Of a DNA stretch of 64,000 nt, positions 54,002-63,945 are shown piece after piece. This DNA is from Loktanella sp. DSM 29012 (GTDB taxonomy: Bacteria; Pseudomonadota; Alphaproteobacteria; Rhodobacterales; Rhodobacteraceae): the NCBI RefSeq assembly GCF_900110705.1, contig NZ_FOEJ01000007.1, forward strand, positions 1 to 64,000. The letters run 5' to 3'. The position numbers were made by a program, and so were the translations under genes. The notes beneath the pieces were generated by a model. It saw only the letters and a program-made list of their open reading frames with translations, made no database searches and was not told where the DNA came from. The stretch's first letter is position 1, and each line of letters begins with the position of its first letter.

Positions 54002-55065
54002 TTCCGTCCATTGCGTTTCGCGTGATAAAGCGCGTGATCCGCGCTGGCACTATGATGGTCGAAACTCGCCTGAAGCGGGGTCCATGAGACACCGATCGAC
54101 ACGGTCAGATCGAGGGTCAGATCGTCAACTCTCAAGGCCGTACCGCTGATGGCCATTCTGCATCTGTTGGCAATGATTTCCGCTGTGCCTGCGGCCGTAT
54201 CCGGCAGCAGGACGGAAAATTCATCACCCCCAAGGCGGCTGAACAGATCGCCCTCGCGCAGGCAATCTCGGATCCTTTGGACAAATTGAACCAGGACGGC
54301 ATCGCCGACCGGGTGGCCATAGGTGTCGTTGATGATTTTGAACCGGTCGATATCCATCAGCAGCAAGGCACGCCCGCGCGGGGCCTGTGGCCGGCTGTTC
54401 AGGCCGTCGACGAACTCCCGAATGGCGGCACGGTTCAGAACACCTGTCAGCCCGTCCGTCTGACAGGCCGTTTGCAGGGTCTGCACCCGGATGATCTGTA
54501 GCCGTTCACGGGTCAGCAACAGGCCCAGGGCCAGTGTCCCGACAAACTGAACCACAAAGGAAAATGGCGCGATATTGGCCATGTAGATTTGTCGCGCCGC
54601 CTGTGGCAGCAGCAGACCAATCAGCGCATGCATTGCGACCACGGTTGCCAGCAAGAGGGTCGCAGCGACGTTCGGGACGCCCCTGGACCGGATCAGTTTC
54701 GACCACGCCAGGCCGCATGCCGCGACCGAACACATCGCGGTCAAGCCGATAGTCATGCCGTCCCCGCCAATCGCGAAACGGGTCAAACCCGCAATGACAA
54801 GCGCGATGATGCCACCCTGCACATCGAAATAGGCGAAGGCCAGTGCAACGAACACGAGCCTGGAATCAATGAGGAAACCATCCGAAATTTCGACCGGAGA
54901 CGACATCGATGCGACCGCCGCGAGCCCCAGCACCAACCCCATGATCGGACGGACAGCGACTCCGTCCAGTTTGCGGCGGGCGATCAGCCCGTAAACATAG
55001 GCCATCGAGAGCGCGATCCCGACCGGCTGAAACAGCGTCATGAAAATTCGGATAAGTTCGGTCAT
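53938..55065 (-). CDS. Diguanylate cyclase with five-helix membrane sensor domain
   Basis: The 375-residue protein makes c-di-GMP. About six membrane helices fill the first 190 residues, with features of the 5TMR-LYT sensor (PVEISDGFLIDSRLVFVALA, RFAIGGDGMTIGL). The GGDEF domain has DIDRFKIINDTYGHPVGD and the active motif in RLGGDEFSVLLP. No RxxD inhibitory site stands directly before the motif. The start at 55065 follows GAGGGG. The 3' end overlaps the hydrolase gene by 64 bases, an unusually long convergent overlap. Confidence 0.92.
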   Translation of the reverse strand: MTELIRIFMTLFQPVGIALSMAYVYGLIARRKLDGVAVRPIMGLVLGLAAVASMSSPVEISDGFLIDSRLVFVALAFAYFDVQGGIIALVIAGLTRFAIGGDGMTIGLTAMCSVAACGLAWSKLIRSRGVPNVAATLLLATVVAMHALIGLLLPQAARQIYMANIAPFSFVVQFVGTLALGLLLTRERLQIIRVQTLQTACQTDGLTGVLNRAAIREFVDGLNSRPQAPRGRALLLMDIDRFKIINDTYGHPVGDAVLVQFVQRIRDCLREGDLFSRLGGDEFSVLLPDTAAGTAEIIANRCRMAISGTALRVDDLTLDLTVSIGVSWTPLQASFDHHSASADHALYHAKRNGRNYTCVGSPLLVPAAVSLDATA

Positions 55066-55194
55066 GGGTCCCCTCGTGAGCCTGAGCGGACAATCGCTGC
55101 GAAAACTGTAGAAATATTTAATCGAACCCGACCGGTTTCGACGGGCCACAAGACCTGTTTGTCAATTCATCGGACGCGGCGTATTTCATGCAGC

Positions 55195-56259
55195 ATGAGT
55201 GTTTCAGATGCCTATGATGCAGCGGTCCGGGACGGCACGCTGAATGACGATCCGGCCCAGCGTGCAGTACTGCCCGAATTGGATCGGATTGCGGCGGCAC
55301 TTGCCGTGCCAGCCAAGCGGGGCCTGTTCCGCCGTGCGCCAGACCCTGTTCCGGGGCTGTATATGTGGGGTGGCGTCGGGCGCGGCAAATCCATGTTGAT
55401 GGATTTGGCCTATGCGCAGATTGATGCGCCAAAGTTGCGCCGCCACTTCCATGCCTTCATGCAGTGGGTTCACAGCGAAATCGCGCAGGCCCGCAGGCAG
55501 GGGGTCGATGATGCGATCAAACCCGTGGTTGCCACGCTGGTGGATCAGACGCGGCTGCTGTGTTTTGACGAAATGCAGATCACCGATATTACGGACGCGA
55601 TGATCGTGGGTCGACTGTTCGAGGGGTTGTTTGCCGCCGGCGTGACAATCATCACCACATCGAACAGGCCGCCTGACGACCTGTACAAGGACGGTTTGAA
55701 CCGCCAGTTGTTCGTGCCGTTCATCGACCTTCTCAAGACACGGCTGGTGGTTCACGAATTGGCCGCCGAAACGGATTATCGACAGGGTCGGCTGGCGGGC
55801 ACTCCGACCTATTTCACACCTGCTGACGCAGCGGCGCGCAGCGCAATCGCAAAGGTCTGGCAGGACCTGACCCAAGGTGCGGACAACCCGCTGACCCTGC
55901 ACGTCAAGGGACGCGAGGTCGTCTTGCCCGGGTATCACAATGGTGTCGCGCGGGCGTCGTTTTTTGATCTGTGTGGGCGGCCGCTGGGCGCTGCGGATTA
56001 CCTTGCGCTGGCCGATGCCGTGCGGGTGCTCATCCTCGAGGACATTCCGTCATTGGGGCGTGACAATTTCAACGAGGCCAAACGTTTCGTGACCCTGATC
56101 GACGCCCTGTACGAGGGGCGCGTGCGCCTGATCTGTTCTGCCGCGGCCGCGCCGGAATTTCTGTACCGCGAAGGCGAGGGCAGTTTCGAATTCGAACGCA
56201 CGGCCAGCCGGTTGCGCGAAATGCAAAGTGATGGATGGGGTGAAAACCCAGCGGCCTGA
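55195..56259 (+). CDS. zapE: Cell division protein ZapE (AFG1-family ATPase)
   Basis: ZapE is an ATPase that acts on the Z-ring under stress and is related to mitochondrial AFG1. The 354 residues have Walker A in WGGVGRGKSMLMD, HFHAFMQWVH after it, Walker B in LLCFDEMQITDITDAM, sensor 1 in ITTSNRPPDDLYKDGL, and the late LIDALYEGRVRL stretch. The ATG at 55195 fits the family start (MSVSDAYDAAV). It is divergent from the cyclase gene. Confidence 0.93.
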   Translation: MSVSDAYDAAVRDGTLNDDPAQRAVLPELDRIAAALAVPAKRGLFRRAPDPVPGLYMWGGVGRGKSMLMDLAYAQIDAPKLRRHFHAFMQWVHSEIAQARRQGVDDAIKPVVATLVDQTRLLCFDEMQITDITDAMIVGRLFEGLFAAGVTIITTSNRPPDDLYKDGLNRQLFVPFIDLLKTRLVVHELAAETDYRQGRLAGTPTYFTPADAAARSAIAKVWQDLTQGADNPLTLHVKGREVVLPGYHNGVARASFFDLCGRPLGAADYLALADAVRVLILEDIPSLGRDNFNEAKRFVTLIDALYEGRVRLICSAAAAPEFLYREGEGSFEFERTASRLREMQSDGWGENPAA

Positions 56260-56379
56260 CACGAAAAAGCAGGCCATAAGCCTGCCCCTCGCCCTGCCAA
56301 GATCGCCGGGCCTGCGTGACATTCACTGCCATTCTGCCCCGTTGACACTTTTGTGAATCATGACTGATTCGCAGTCAAT

Positions 56380-56907
56380 CTATTTTTCAGTATTGTTTGT
56401 CTTGCTGAGTGGCATGGCGGCTTGGCAACGGGGTGATACAGCCGCGCGGGTGGCCCGCAGGGGCGTTGCGGGGTCGATCGAACTGTCCGCGACATAGACT
56501 CCGTTCAGGCAGATATCCTGCGCGTAATTCCCTGAATTGAAACCAAAACCGGGATTTCCGCAGTTTTCGACGTTGCCGTCGGCATTCCAGCCTTGCGAAT
56601 TTGTCCCCGAAAAACTGCCGCCCGTCAGAAATGTCAGCGACAATGGATCAAACCGCAGGTGCCAAGTGGCAGAGGGCGCGCGCGTTGCCATGTCCCATGT
56701 GCCCAGCAGCTGGCCGCGGTGATAGCCTGCGATCTTGAACCCGGTCACATCGCGTTCCGTGACGATGGTGCGGGCCATCGCGGTTTCCGCAATCGTCATG
56801 CGTCCGGTCATCGTATAGCCGTTCGCACCGGTCCAGCAGAAATTCAGGGTCTCGGCGGTGGCGGGTCCCGCCAAAAGCGCAAGGGCAAACAGACTAACCC
56901 GCATCAT
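56380..56907 (-). CDS. Secreted protein of unknown function, about 175 residues
   Basis: A signal peptide (VSLFALALLAGPATA) leads a small beta-rich protein with four cysteines in the mature part, one pair flanking NPGFGFNSGNYAQDI, so disulfide bonds in the periplasm are likely. FCWTGANGYTMTGRM and GGSFSGTNSQGWN are notable pieces, but I know no family for it. The start overlaps the end of folC by 14 bases, so it is probably the last gene of the accD-folC operon. Confidence 0.75.
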   Translation of the reverse strand: MMRVSLFALALLAGPATAETLNFCWTGANGYTMTGRMTIAETAMARTIVTERDVTGFKIAGYHRGQLLGTWDMATRAPSATWHLRFDPLSLTFLTGGSFSGTNSQGWNADGNVENCGNPGFGFNSGNYAQDICLNGVYVADSSIDPATPLRATRAAVSPRCQAAMPLSKTNNTEK

Positions 56908-58159
56908 TCAAACGCATCACATGCCCTGCAAGGTAGAGCGACCCGCAAATCAGAATACGGACCGGATCGCCGCCTGCGAAACCGGTCAAGGCATCCTGCA
57001 CGCTGTCGGCGCTGCGTGCCATCATCCCGACTGATTCAGCGATGCGGGCCGTTTCATCTGCTGGAATTGTATTCGCCTCGTCGGGAATGGACACGGCTGT
57101 CAGGCTGTCCGCAACCGAGGCCAGCGGGGACAGATAGCCTGCGATGTCCTTGGTGTTCAGCATGCCGCAGACCAGATGCGTGGGTTTGCGGGGCAAGGCG
57201 GCCAGCGTCTGTGCGATCATCCGACCGGCGGCGGGGTTATGGCCTCCGTCCAGCCACAGTTCTGCAGGGGCGGCCAAATCGACAAGCGGGCCTGTCGTCA
57301 GCCGTTCCATCCGGGCCGGCCAATAGGCGCGGGTGACAGCGGCCTCGCAGGCGGCATCGGTCGCCCCAAGGTGACGCAGTCCCGCGATCGCGGCCCCGGC
57401 ATTGGTGATCTGATGCGGTCCGGGCAGGTGCGGCAGCGGCAGGTCCAGCAGCCCGGTTTCGTCCTGATAGACCAGCCGGTCGCGTTCCACGCCAACATGC
57501 CAGTGTTGCCCGTAGGCCAGCAACGGCGCACCCAGCCGGGCGGCACGTTCCTCGATCACCTCCAGCGCCTGAGGATGTTGAGGGCCGACAACGCAGGGGA
57601 CGCCGCGTTTCAGGATACCTGCCTTTTCGCCGGCGATCTGCGCGATGGTGTCGCCAAGAAACGATTGGTGATCCAGATCGACCGGCGTGATGACGCACAG
57701 GCGCGGTGTCATCACGTTGGTTGCGTCCAGCCGCCCGCCCAATCCGACCTCCAGCAGGGTCCAGTCGGCAGGCGTTTCGGCAAAGGCCAGCAGTGCTGCA
57801 ACGGTCGTGATCTCGAAATACGTGATCGGTGCGGGGCCGTTGGCCGTATAGGCGCGGTCCAGCACAAGGGTCAGCGCGTCTTCGGAAATCAGATCGCCCG
57901 CCAGTCGGATGCGTTCGTGAAACCGCGCCAGATGCGGCGACGTATAGGCATGGACCGCAGCACCATCGCATTCCAGACCGGCCCGCATCATGGCCTGCGT
58001 GCTGCCCTTGCCATTGGTGCCCGCGATGTGGATCACAGGGGGCAACCTGTCCTGCGGATTGTCCAGCGCCGCCAGCAGCCGCCAGACGCGATCCAGCGTC
58101 AGGTCGATCACCTTGGGGTGCAGCGTCATCATCCGTTGGAGGATCAGGTCAGATGTCAT
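56894..58159 (-). CDS. folC: Folylpolyglutamate synthase / dihydrofolate synthase
   Basis: FolC adds glutamate to dihydropteroate and to folates. The 421 residues have the Mur-ligase ATP loop HIAGTNGKGSTQAMM, then TSPHLARFHERIRL, ITYFEITTVAALLAF, EVGLGGRLDATNV and, in the C-terminal domain, LDGGHNPAAGRM. Length and motifs are complete. It lies 57 bases behind accD, a pairing common in proteobacteria. Confidence 0.95.
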   Translation of the reverse strand: MTSDLILQRMMTLHPKVIDLTLDRVWRLLAALDNPQDRLPPVIHIAGTNGKGSTQAMMRAGLECDGAAVHAYTSPHLARFHERIRLAGDLISEDALTLVLDRAYTANGPAPITYFEITTVAALLAFAETPADWTLLEVGLGGRLDATNVMTPRLCVITPVDLDHQSFLGDTIAQIAGEKAGILKRGVPCVVGPQHPQALEVIEERAARLGAPLLAYGQHWHVGVERDRLVYQDETGLLDLPLPHLPGPHQITNAGAAIAGLRHLGATDAACEAAVTRAYWPARMERLTTGPLVDLAAPAELWLDGGHNPAAGRMIAQTLAALPRKPTHLVCGMLNTKDIAGYLSPLASVADSLTAVSIPDEANTIPADETARIAESVGMMARSADSVQDALTGFAGGDPVRILICGSLYLAGHVMRLNDAG

Positions 58160-58216
58160 GGCCGCATCCTAAGGGGGATTGTTGCCGCGGGGCCGGCTGG
58201 CGACCGGCCGTCCGCG

Positions 58217-59170
58217 CTATTTGGACTGTTCGGTTTCGGCCAGATCTGTGGGTGTGGCCGGCGGTTCGACCTCGGCTTCGCTTGTGATCTGTGGCGCTGG
58301 CAGGTCACCTGCAACGGGTGGTTCCATTTTCATCAGCATCCGCAGGATCGTGACCAGTTCTTCCTTCAGCTCGGTGCGGGGCGTCACACGGTCCAGCATG
58401 CCGTGGTCCAGCAGGTATTCGGCGCGCTGGAATCCCTCTGGCAACTGTTCACCGATCGTCTGTTCGATGACCCGGGCCCCGGCAAAGCCGATCAGCGCGT
58501 TGGGTTCAGCGATCTGGACGTCACCCAGCATGGCGTAGGACGCCGTGACGCCGCCGGTCGTCGGGTGCGTCAGGACGACGATATAGGGCAGGCCTGCCTC
58601 CTTGAGCATCTGCACCGCGATTGTCGTGCGCGGCATCTGCATCAGGCCCAGGATGCCCTCTTGCATCCGGGCACCGCCAGCAGCGGAGAACAGGATGAAC
58701 GGGCGACCCAGTTCGATGGCGCGTTCGGCACCCGCGATGATGGCGTTGCCGACGTACATCGACATGGACCCACCCATGAAACTGAAGTCCTGCACAGCCA
58801 CGACCACAGGCGTGCGGCCCATGTCGCCTTCGGCCACCAGCATGGCGTCCTTTTCACCGGTCTTGCGGCGGGCGTCGCGCAGACGGTCGGTATATTTCTT
58901 TTGATCGCGGAAATTCAGCGGGTCGGTGACGGGTTCCGGCACCGCAACCTCGGTGTAGATGCCACCGTCGAACAGGGACAGCAGGCGGTCGCGCGCACCG
59001 ATCGGCATGTGATTGCCGCAGTTTCCGCAGACATTCAGGTTGTCGGCCAGTTCGCGGTGAAACAGCATCGTGCCGCAGTCATCACATTTCGTCCACAGAT
59101 TGTCCGGGGTTTCGCGCCGTGAAAACAGGGCGTTGACCTTGGGGCGGACGTAATTGGTGATCCAGTTCAT
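58217..59170 (-). CDS. accD: Acetyl-CoA carboxylase carboxyltransferase subunit beta
   Basis: AccD with AccA transfers the carboxyl group from biotin to acetyl-CoA in fatty-acid synthesis. The 317 residues start [20 protein letters not shown] and have the zinc ribbon (KCDDCGTML, then VCGNCGNHM), then [15 protein letters not shown] and [16 protein letters not shown] of the transferase core. The C-terminal 30 residues are rich in Pro and Glu. The start at 59170 is chosen from family alignment; a longer frame begins at 59218. Confidence 0.95.
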   Translation of the reverse strand: MNWITNYVRPKVNALFSRRETPDNLWTKCDDCGTMLFHRELADNLNVCGNCGNHMPIGARDRLLSLFDGGIYTEVAVPEPVTDPLNFRDQKKYTDRLRDARRKTGEKDAMLVAEGDMGRTPVVVAVQDFSFMGGSMSMYVGNAIIAGAERAIELGRPFILFSAAGGARMQEGILGLMQMPRTTIAVQMLKEAGLPYIVVLTHPTTGGVTASYAMLGDVQIAEPNALIGFAGARVIEQTIGEQLPEGFQRAEYLLDHGMLDRVTPRTELKEELVTILRMLMKMEPPVAGDLPAPQITSEAEVEPPATPTDLAETEQSK

Positions 59171-59227
59171 GGGATGCGGCCTCTCTTGATTGCCTTGGAA
59201 ATAGCGACCGTGCGTCATGAATGCAAT

Positions 59228-60127
59228 CTACACCCTCAGCGCGACCCGCGCGGCCAGCCACATGACCAGTACGCCCATGATCGACACCACGATGTCGAAC
59301 AAAGTGAACGGCGTCAGCAGTGCGATCAGCCCAAAGTCATCGGGAGGCAAATCACCCGCATAAGGGTAAAGCAACAGCGCAAGCCCGCTGGACGGCGTCT
59401 GTGCCTCGGCGATGATGACGGTGGCAAAGATATTGTTGGCCACATGCAGTCCCACGGCTGCGCCCAAGGTGCCGGTGCGCGCAGTCAGATCGGCGCAGGC
59501 CAGTCCCAGCAATGTGGCCCAGCCGGCCCACAGCACGCCCGCGGCCACGGTGTCGCCATTATACAGATGCCCGAAACCGAAATAGACCGAAGGCAGCACC
59601 ATCCAGACCCAGCGGCTGGAGGACAGCGCCCCAAGTTGCTGTTGCAGATATCCGCGATACAGCAGTTCTTCGGTGGCGCACTGAAGCGTGATTGCAACGA
59701 TGCCGGGCAACAACCACACCAGCCAGAGCGCGGGATTGCGCAGCCCCAGGTCCTGGGACAGGTCGAACCACAGCAACGCAGGTTCCTGCACCAGCAACAC
59801 AAGCGATACCGCGAGCGTTGCCACGACGGTGTGCCGCACTGCCAGCTTGCGCGGGCCGATCATGCTGGCAAGGCCGCGTTGATGCAGCAGGCGCACGGCA
59901 AGGATCAAGGTGGCGGCGGGCAGGATGAACATTCCGAAATCCAGCACCGTCGCCGCAGGTGTCGACAGGTCGGCGTCGGGCCCCAGCAGGCTGAAATAGA
60001 TGTGCGGCATGATCGCAAAGGCGATCTCGAAGATGATGAGGACGGCAATGATGCGAAGCAGGCTGCCTGCGGGACGGGCAGGGGCCGTGAATGCCGCCAT
60101 CGCAAGGTAGGGTCGGTGCCAGATCAT
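59228..60127 (-). CDS. CPBP-family intramembrane metalloprotease
   Basis: The 299-residue protein has about eight hydrophobic helices. The CPBP (Abi) motifs are present: motif 1 [10 protein letters not shown], motif 2 FGFGHLYNG and motif 3 GLHVANNI, which supply the Glu and His of the active site. Substrates of bacterial members are mostly unknown; some are prenyl-protein-protease-like or linked to bacteriocin immunity. The gene ends nine bases past the alternative upstream start of accD and diverges from ilvD. Confidence 0.88.
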   Translation of the reverse strand: MIWHRPYLAMAAFTAPARPAGSLLRIIAVLIIFEIAFAIMPHIYFSLLGPDADLSTPAATVLDFGMFILPAATLILAVRLLHQRGLASMIGPRKLAVRHTVVATLAVSLVLLVQEPALLWFDLSQDLGLRNPALWLVWLLPGIVAITLQCATEELLYRGYLQQQLGALSSSRWVWMVLPSVYFGFGHLYNGDTVAAGVLWAGWATLLGLACADLTARTGTLGAAVGLHVANNIFATVIIAEAQTPSSGLALLLYPYAGDLPPDDFGLIALLTPFTLFDIVVSIMGVLVMWLAARVALRV

Positions 60128-60230
60128 GCGCCACGTTATGCTGCGTCTGCACGGTCCTGCAACCGCAGTTGCGACTTGTCAGGAAGGGGTCCGCAAATTA
60201 GACCCGTGCCGAGCCCCTGAGGAGAATGCA

Positions 60231-61994
60231 ATGACCGCCAATCGCCCCGACAAATCCAAGCTGCCCAGCCGTCACGTGACCGAAGGCCCCGCGCGCGCGC
60301 CGCACCGGTCCTATTACTATGCGATGGATCTGACCGAACAGGACATCGCTCAGCCCTTTGTCGGCGTTGCGACCTGCTGGAACGAGGCGGCCCCCTGCAA
60401 CATCGCGTTGAACTGGCAGGCGCAGTCGGTCAAGCGCGGCGTCAAGGAAGCGGCGGGCACACCGCGCGAATTCACCACCATCACCGTCACGGACGGCATC
60501 GCGATGGGCCACGAAGGCATGCGGTCCTCGCTCGCCTCGCGCGAGGCGATTGCCGACACGGTGGAACTGACGATGCGCGGTCACGGCTATGACGCGCTGG
60601 TAGGTCTGGCGGGCTGCGACAAATCGCTGCCGGGCATGATGATGGCGATGATCCGTCTGAACGTGCCGTCTGTGTTCATGTATGGCGGGTCGATCCTGCC
60701 GGGCAAGGCACCCGCCGGTGCGGACCTGCCGGGCGATTTCGGCGAACGCGATCTGACGGTGCAGGATATGTTCGAGGCGGTGGGCCGGTACCAGTCCGGC
60801 GAAATGACCGAAGAACAGCTGGCGATCCTGGAACGCGTGGCCTGTCCGTCCGCCGGTGCCTGTGGCGGCCAGTTCACGGCCAACACGATGGCCTGCGTGT
60901 CCGAGGCGATCGGTTTGGCGCTTCTGAATTCCTCTGGCATGCCTGCCCCCTACAAGGACCGCGCGCAATACGGCGAGGCATCGGGCCGCGCTGTCATGCA
61001 CCTGATCAACGAAAACATCCGTGCCCGCGATGTCGTCACCCGCAAGAGCCTGGAAAACGCGGCGCGCGTCGTCGCCTGCACCGGTGGGTCGACGAATGCC
61101 GGTCTGCACCTGCCCGCGATGGCGCATGAGGCCGGGATTGATTTCGACCTGTGGGACGTCTGCGACATCTTCAAGGACACGCCGTATTTCGTCGACATGA
61201 AACCGGGCGGTCAGGCCGTGGCCAAGGATCTGTTTGACGCAGGCGGCATTCCTGTCGTGATGAAGGAGTTGCGCAAGGCCGGCCTGATCCACGAGGATTG
61301 TATCACGTCGTCGGGCAAGACCATCGGCGAAGAGCTGGACATGATCAAAGGTGAGCCGGACGGCAAAGTGATCCACTTTATCGACAACCCGATCACCAAG
61401 ACCGGCGGCGTCGTCGGCCTGCGCGGCAACGTGGCCCCCGATGGTGCCATCGTCAAGGTTGCAGGCATGTCCGATGCAGAGCAGGTCTTTAGCGGTCCCG
61501 CCCGCGTGTTCGAAAACGAAGAAGAGGCATTCGCCGCCGTCAAGGCGCGCGAATACAAGGAAGGCGAAGTCCTTGTTATCCGCAACGAAGGCCCCGCAGG
61601 CGGTCCGGGGATGCGTGAAATGCTGGCGACCACCGCCGCCCTGTCCGGTCAGGGCATGGGCAAGAAGGTGGCCCTGATCACCGATGGGCGTTTTTCGGGT
61701 GCGACACGCGGGTTCTGCGTTGGTCACGTGGGGCCAGAGGCCGCGCATGGTGGTCCGATCGCCTTGCTGCAAAACGGTGACATCATCACGATCAACGCGT
61801 TGACCGGGGAATTGTCTGTCGATGTCAGCGACGCCGACATGGATGCACGCCGCGCGGCCTGGTCTGGCCCGCGGCCCACGAACTATGCCTCTGGCGCGAT
61901 CTGGAAATTCGCGCAGCTGGTGGGTGGTGCCCGCAAAGGTGCTGTGACCCATCCCGGTGCCAAGGCGGAAACGCACGTCTATATGGACCTGTAA
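60231..61994 (+). CDS. ilvD: Dihydroxy-acid dehydratase
   Basis: IlvD dehydrates dihydroxy acids in isoleucine and valine synthesis. The 587 residues have iron-sulfur Cys ligands in [26 protein letters not shown] and [14 protein letters not shown], and [23 protein letters not shown] near the end, the family signature. TGAGGAGAATG around the ATG at 60231 gives a strong ribosome site; an upstream start would add 35 unrelated residues. Confidence 0.96.
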   Translation: MTANRPDKSKLPSRHVTEGPARAPHRSYYYAMDLTEQDIAQPFVGVATCWNEAAPCNIALNWQAQSVKRGVKEAAGTPREFTTITVTDGIAMGHEGMRSSLASREAIADTVELTMRGHGYDALVGLAGCDKSLPGMMMAMIRLNVPSVFMYGGSILPGKAPAGADLPGDFGERDLTVQDMFEAVGRYQSGEMTEEQLAILERVACPSAGACGGQFTANTMACVSEAIGLALLNSSGMPAPYKDRAQYGEASGRAVMHLINENIRARDVVTRKSLENAARVVACTGGSTNAGLHLPAMAHEAGIDFDLWDVCDIFKDTPYFVDMKPGGQAVAKDLFDAGGIPVVMKELRKAGLIHEDCITSSGKTIGEELDMIKGEPDGKVIHFIDNPITKTGGVVGLRGNVAPDGAIVKVAGMSDAEQVFSGPARVFENEEEAFAAVKAREYKEGEVLVIRNEGPAGGPGMREMLATTAALSGQGMGKKVALITDGRFSGATRGFCVGHVGPEAAHGGPIALLQNGDIITINALTGELSVDVSDADMDARRAAWSGPRPTNYASGAIWKFAQLVGGARKGAVTHPGAKAETHVYMDL

Positions 61995-61998
61995 CGCG

Positions 61999-62616
61999 AT
62001 GTTGCGCGGATCGATCCTGGCGGTGGCACTGGCCGCACTCGCGGCTTGCGCCCTGCCGGGGACAGTGACCGGGCCGGACGCGACGACCTTGCGTCTGACC
62101 GGGGGCATCGTCGTTGCGGCGCCGCAGGGCTACTGCATTGATCCGCAAGTGACGCGCCCGCAGCGCGGGTTCGCATTCCTCGCGGCCTGTGCCGCGATCA
62201 ATGCGGCATCGGACAGGCCCCTGCCGGACCGGATGGCGCTGATCACCGTTCAGGTCGGCGATGCGAACAGCGCGCTTGTCGCGGGGTCCGAACCCGCCTT
62301 TCGCGCCTTTCTGGAAACACAGCAGGGGGCAACCTTGCTGGGGGTGTCCGACATCGGCGGGCCAGTCGACGTGCTGAGCACGGGTGCCGCGACCAATGCC
62401 GTGACTGTCTACACGCGCGACACGGCCCCCCCCGATATCGTCGGTAGCCAACCCGAAAGCTGGCGATTGTTCACCGACCTGAGCGGGCGTGTCGTGACCA
62501 TCACGGTGCGCGGCCTGACCCAGGCTCCGTTGACGCAAGTTCAGTCGCGCGAAGTGCTGGACCAGATCTTACAGCAGTTGCGGGCGGCCAATAGCGTGCA
62601 ACAATCGACGACGTGA
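61999..62616 (+). CDS. Putative lipoprotein of unknown function
   Basis: The 205 residues start with a short hydrophobic leader ending in LAACALPG, which fits a lipobox, so the protein is probably lipid-anchored in the outer or inner membrane. The mature part has no motif I recognise; GGIVVAAPQGYCIDP is its most notable start. The ATG lies four bases past the ilvD stop, so co-transcription is likely. No link to branched-chain amino-acid synthesis is evident. Confidence 0.75.
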   Translation: MLRGSILAVALAALAACALPGTVTGPDATTLRLTGGIVVAAPQGYCIDPQVTRPQRGFAFLAACAAINAASDRPLPDRMALITVQVGDANSALVAGSEPAFRAFLETQQGATLLGVSDIGGPVDVLSTGAATNAVTVYTRDTAPPDIVGSQPESWRLFTDLSGRVVTITVRGLTQAPLTQVQSREVLDQILQQLRAANSVQQSTT

Positions 62617-62710
62617 TGACTTGGCATTGTTTCCATTTTGGAAATAGTCGTGCAGATCGTCCCATGGCCGGACATGCGCAGTTCGGCCCAGCAGACTAAA
62701 GGAGCGTTGG

Positions 62711-63481
62711 GTGGGATTCGGCAAACAGGCAATCGGACGGCTCTTGCATCGGTGGAGCCTGCGACGCTGGACCCGGCTGGCCCGCGCGGCTGAAACGGCC
62801 GACCTGGACAAGCTGCATCAGCAGCGCCTGATGGCGAGCCAGTTGATGACGCGCCTGTCTGAACTGAATTTCGTTGCCAACAGTCGACTGGCCTTGCCGC
62901 GTGTCGGCACAAACGCGTTTGTCAGACCCGGTGGCACCCTTTGGTCCTGGCGACCGCGCGCCTGGCGCGGTCCGTTGCCGGAAATGGGAATTGCCGCGGT
63001 GGGCAACCGTGCGAGCCTGGGTGATCATCTGACGGTGTTTCATGACTGCGACATCAGTGAACTGACGCTTCGCCAGATCCGCAATACGCGCACCAGTGAC
63101 ATGGCGCCCTATGGCCTGCGACTGGATGTTTTCAGGTTTGACGGCAGTTTCCTCAGTCTCGTGCTGGACCTGCCCGCAGAGGCGATCGACGGGCTATTGA
63201 AACGGCACATCATCCGGTTGACCCTGAATGTGGAATTGGAACAGCCGCTGGAAATCTTTGCGCGGTTGAATGTCCGCCACGGTCCGAACACCGAACAGAT
63301 GGTGCAAGAGATCAGGAATGCGGATGGCGAAATGGTCGTCGAATTCGATCTGGCCTATAGCGACATCAATGAACGGCGGATCGAGGCAGCCTGGCTGGAC
63401 TTGATTTTCGAAGGGGCCGAGATGAACCAGATCACCCTGCGCGATGTCACCTTGTGTCGTTATCCGCGCGCCGAACTGTAA
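62711..63481 (+). CDS. Conserved hypothetical protein (probably DUF6478)
   Basis: A GTG start with AAGGAG eight bases before it gives 256 residues. No signal peptide or membrane helix is visible. The protein opens with a basic helix (GRLLHRWSLRRWTRLAR) and continues with beta-rich segments such as GNRASLGDHLTVFHDCDISE and LTLNVELEQPLEIFARLNVRHG, which read like a jelly-roll or carbohydrate-binding sandwich. I believe this is the Rhodobacteraceae family DUF6478, from memory only. The next gene follows after 12 bases. Confidence 0.7.
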   Translation: MGFGKQAIGRLLHRWSLRRWTRLARAAETADLDKLHQQRLMASQLMTRLSELNFVANSRLALPRVGTNAFVRPGGTLWSWRPRAWRGPLPEMGIAAVGNRASLGDHLTVFHDCDISELTLRQIRNTRTSDMAPYGLRLDVFRFDGSFLSLVLDLPAEAIDGLLKRHIIRLTLNVELEQPLEIFARLNVRHGPNTEQMVQEIRNADGEMVVEFDLAYSDINERRIEAAWLDLIFEGAEMNQITLRDVTLCRYPRAEL

Positions 63482-63493
63482 GGAGCGACCGTC

Positions 63494-63871
63494 ATGTCGG
63501 AACTGAAACTGATCAAGCTGCGGATGATCGCCGGTCTGTGGCAGGGCGAATTGACGGGGGTCACGGGTGACGCGCCACCCGCCCTGATCGTGTCGCAGGG
63601 GGCAGAGGCGTTGCCCGCACCGACGCTGAACCGGCTGGAGGACGGCAAATGGCTGGTCGAGGTTCCGGTGCCGGCCGATCGGTTGGGCGATGGCGTGCAG
63701 ACCTTTGTGATCAGCACGCGCGATACCGGTGACACACTGGCGAGTTTCGCATTCATGGGGGGCGAGGCGCTCTCGAACGACATTCGCGCGGAACTCGACC
63801 TGTTGCGCGATGAATTGGACATGCTCAAACGCGCGTTTCGGCGGCACTGCGTGGAAACCGCAGGGAACTGA
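63494..63871 (+). CDS. Conserved hypothetical protein, 125 residues
   Basis: The protein begins SELKLIKLRMIAGLWQGEL, has a beta-rich middle (GKWLVEVPVPADRLGDGVQTF) and ends in a charged helix (IRAELDLLRDELDMLKRAF) that may form a coiled coil. I know no function. AAGGAGCG sits before the ATG, and the gene lies 12 bases behind the previous one, so the two are probably one transcript and may work together. Confidence 0.75.
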   Translation: MSELKLIKLRMIAGLWQGELTGVTGDAPPALIVSQGAEALPAPTLNRLEDGKWLVEVPVPADRLGDGVQTFVISTRDTGDTLASFAFMGGEALSNDIRAELDLLRDELDMLKRAFRRHCVETAGN

Positions 63872-63945
63872 TGTACTGACGCGGCGTTGGGGGTGACGCA
63901 GAACATCGGGCAGGTAATGTAGCTCCAAACCGGAGGAACCCGCCA

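Noticed and set aside
60198-62108. Minus-strand frame of over 630 codons covering ilvD
   Set aside because: It is antisense to a complete ilvD with all cluster ligands; its composition is that of a GC-driven shadow.
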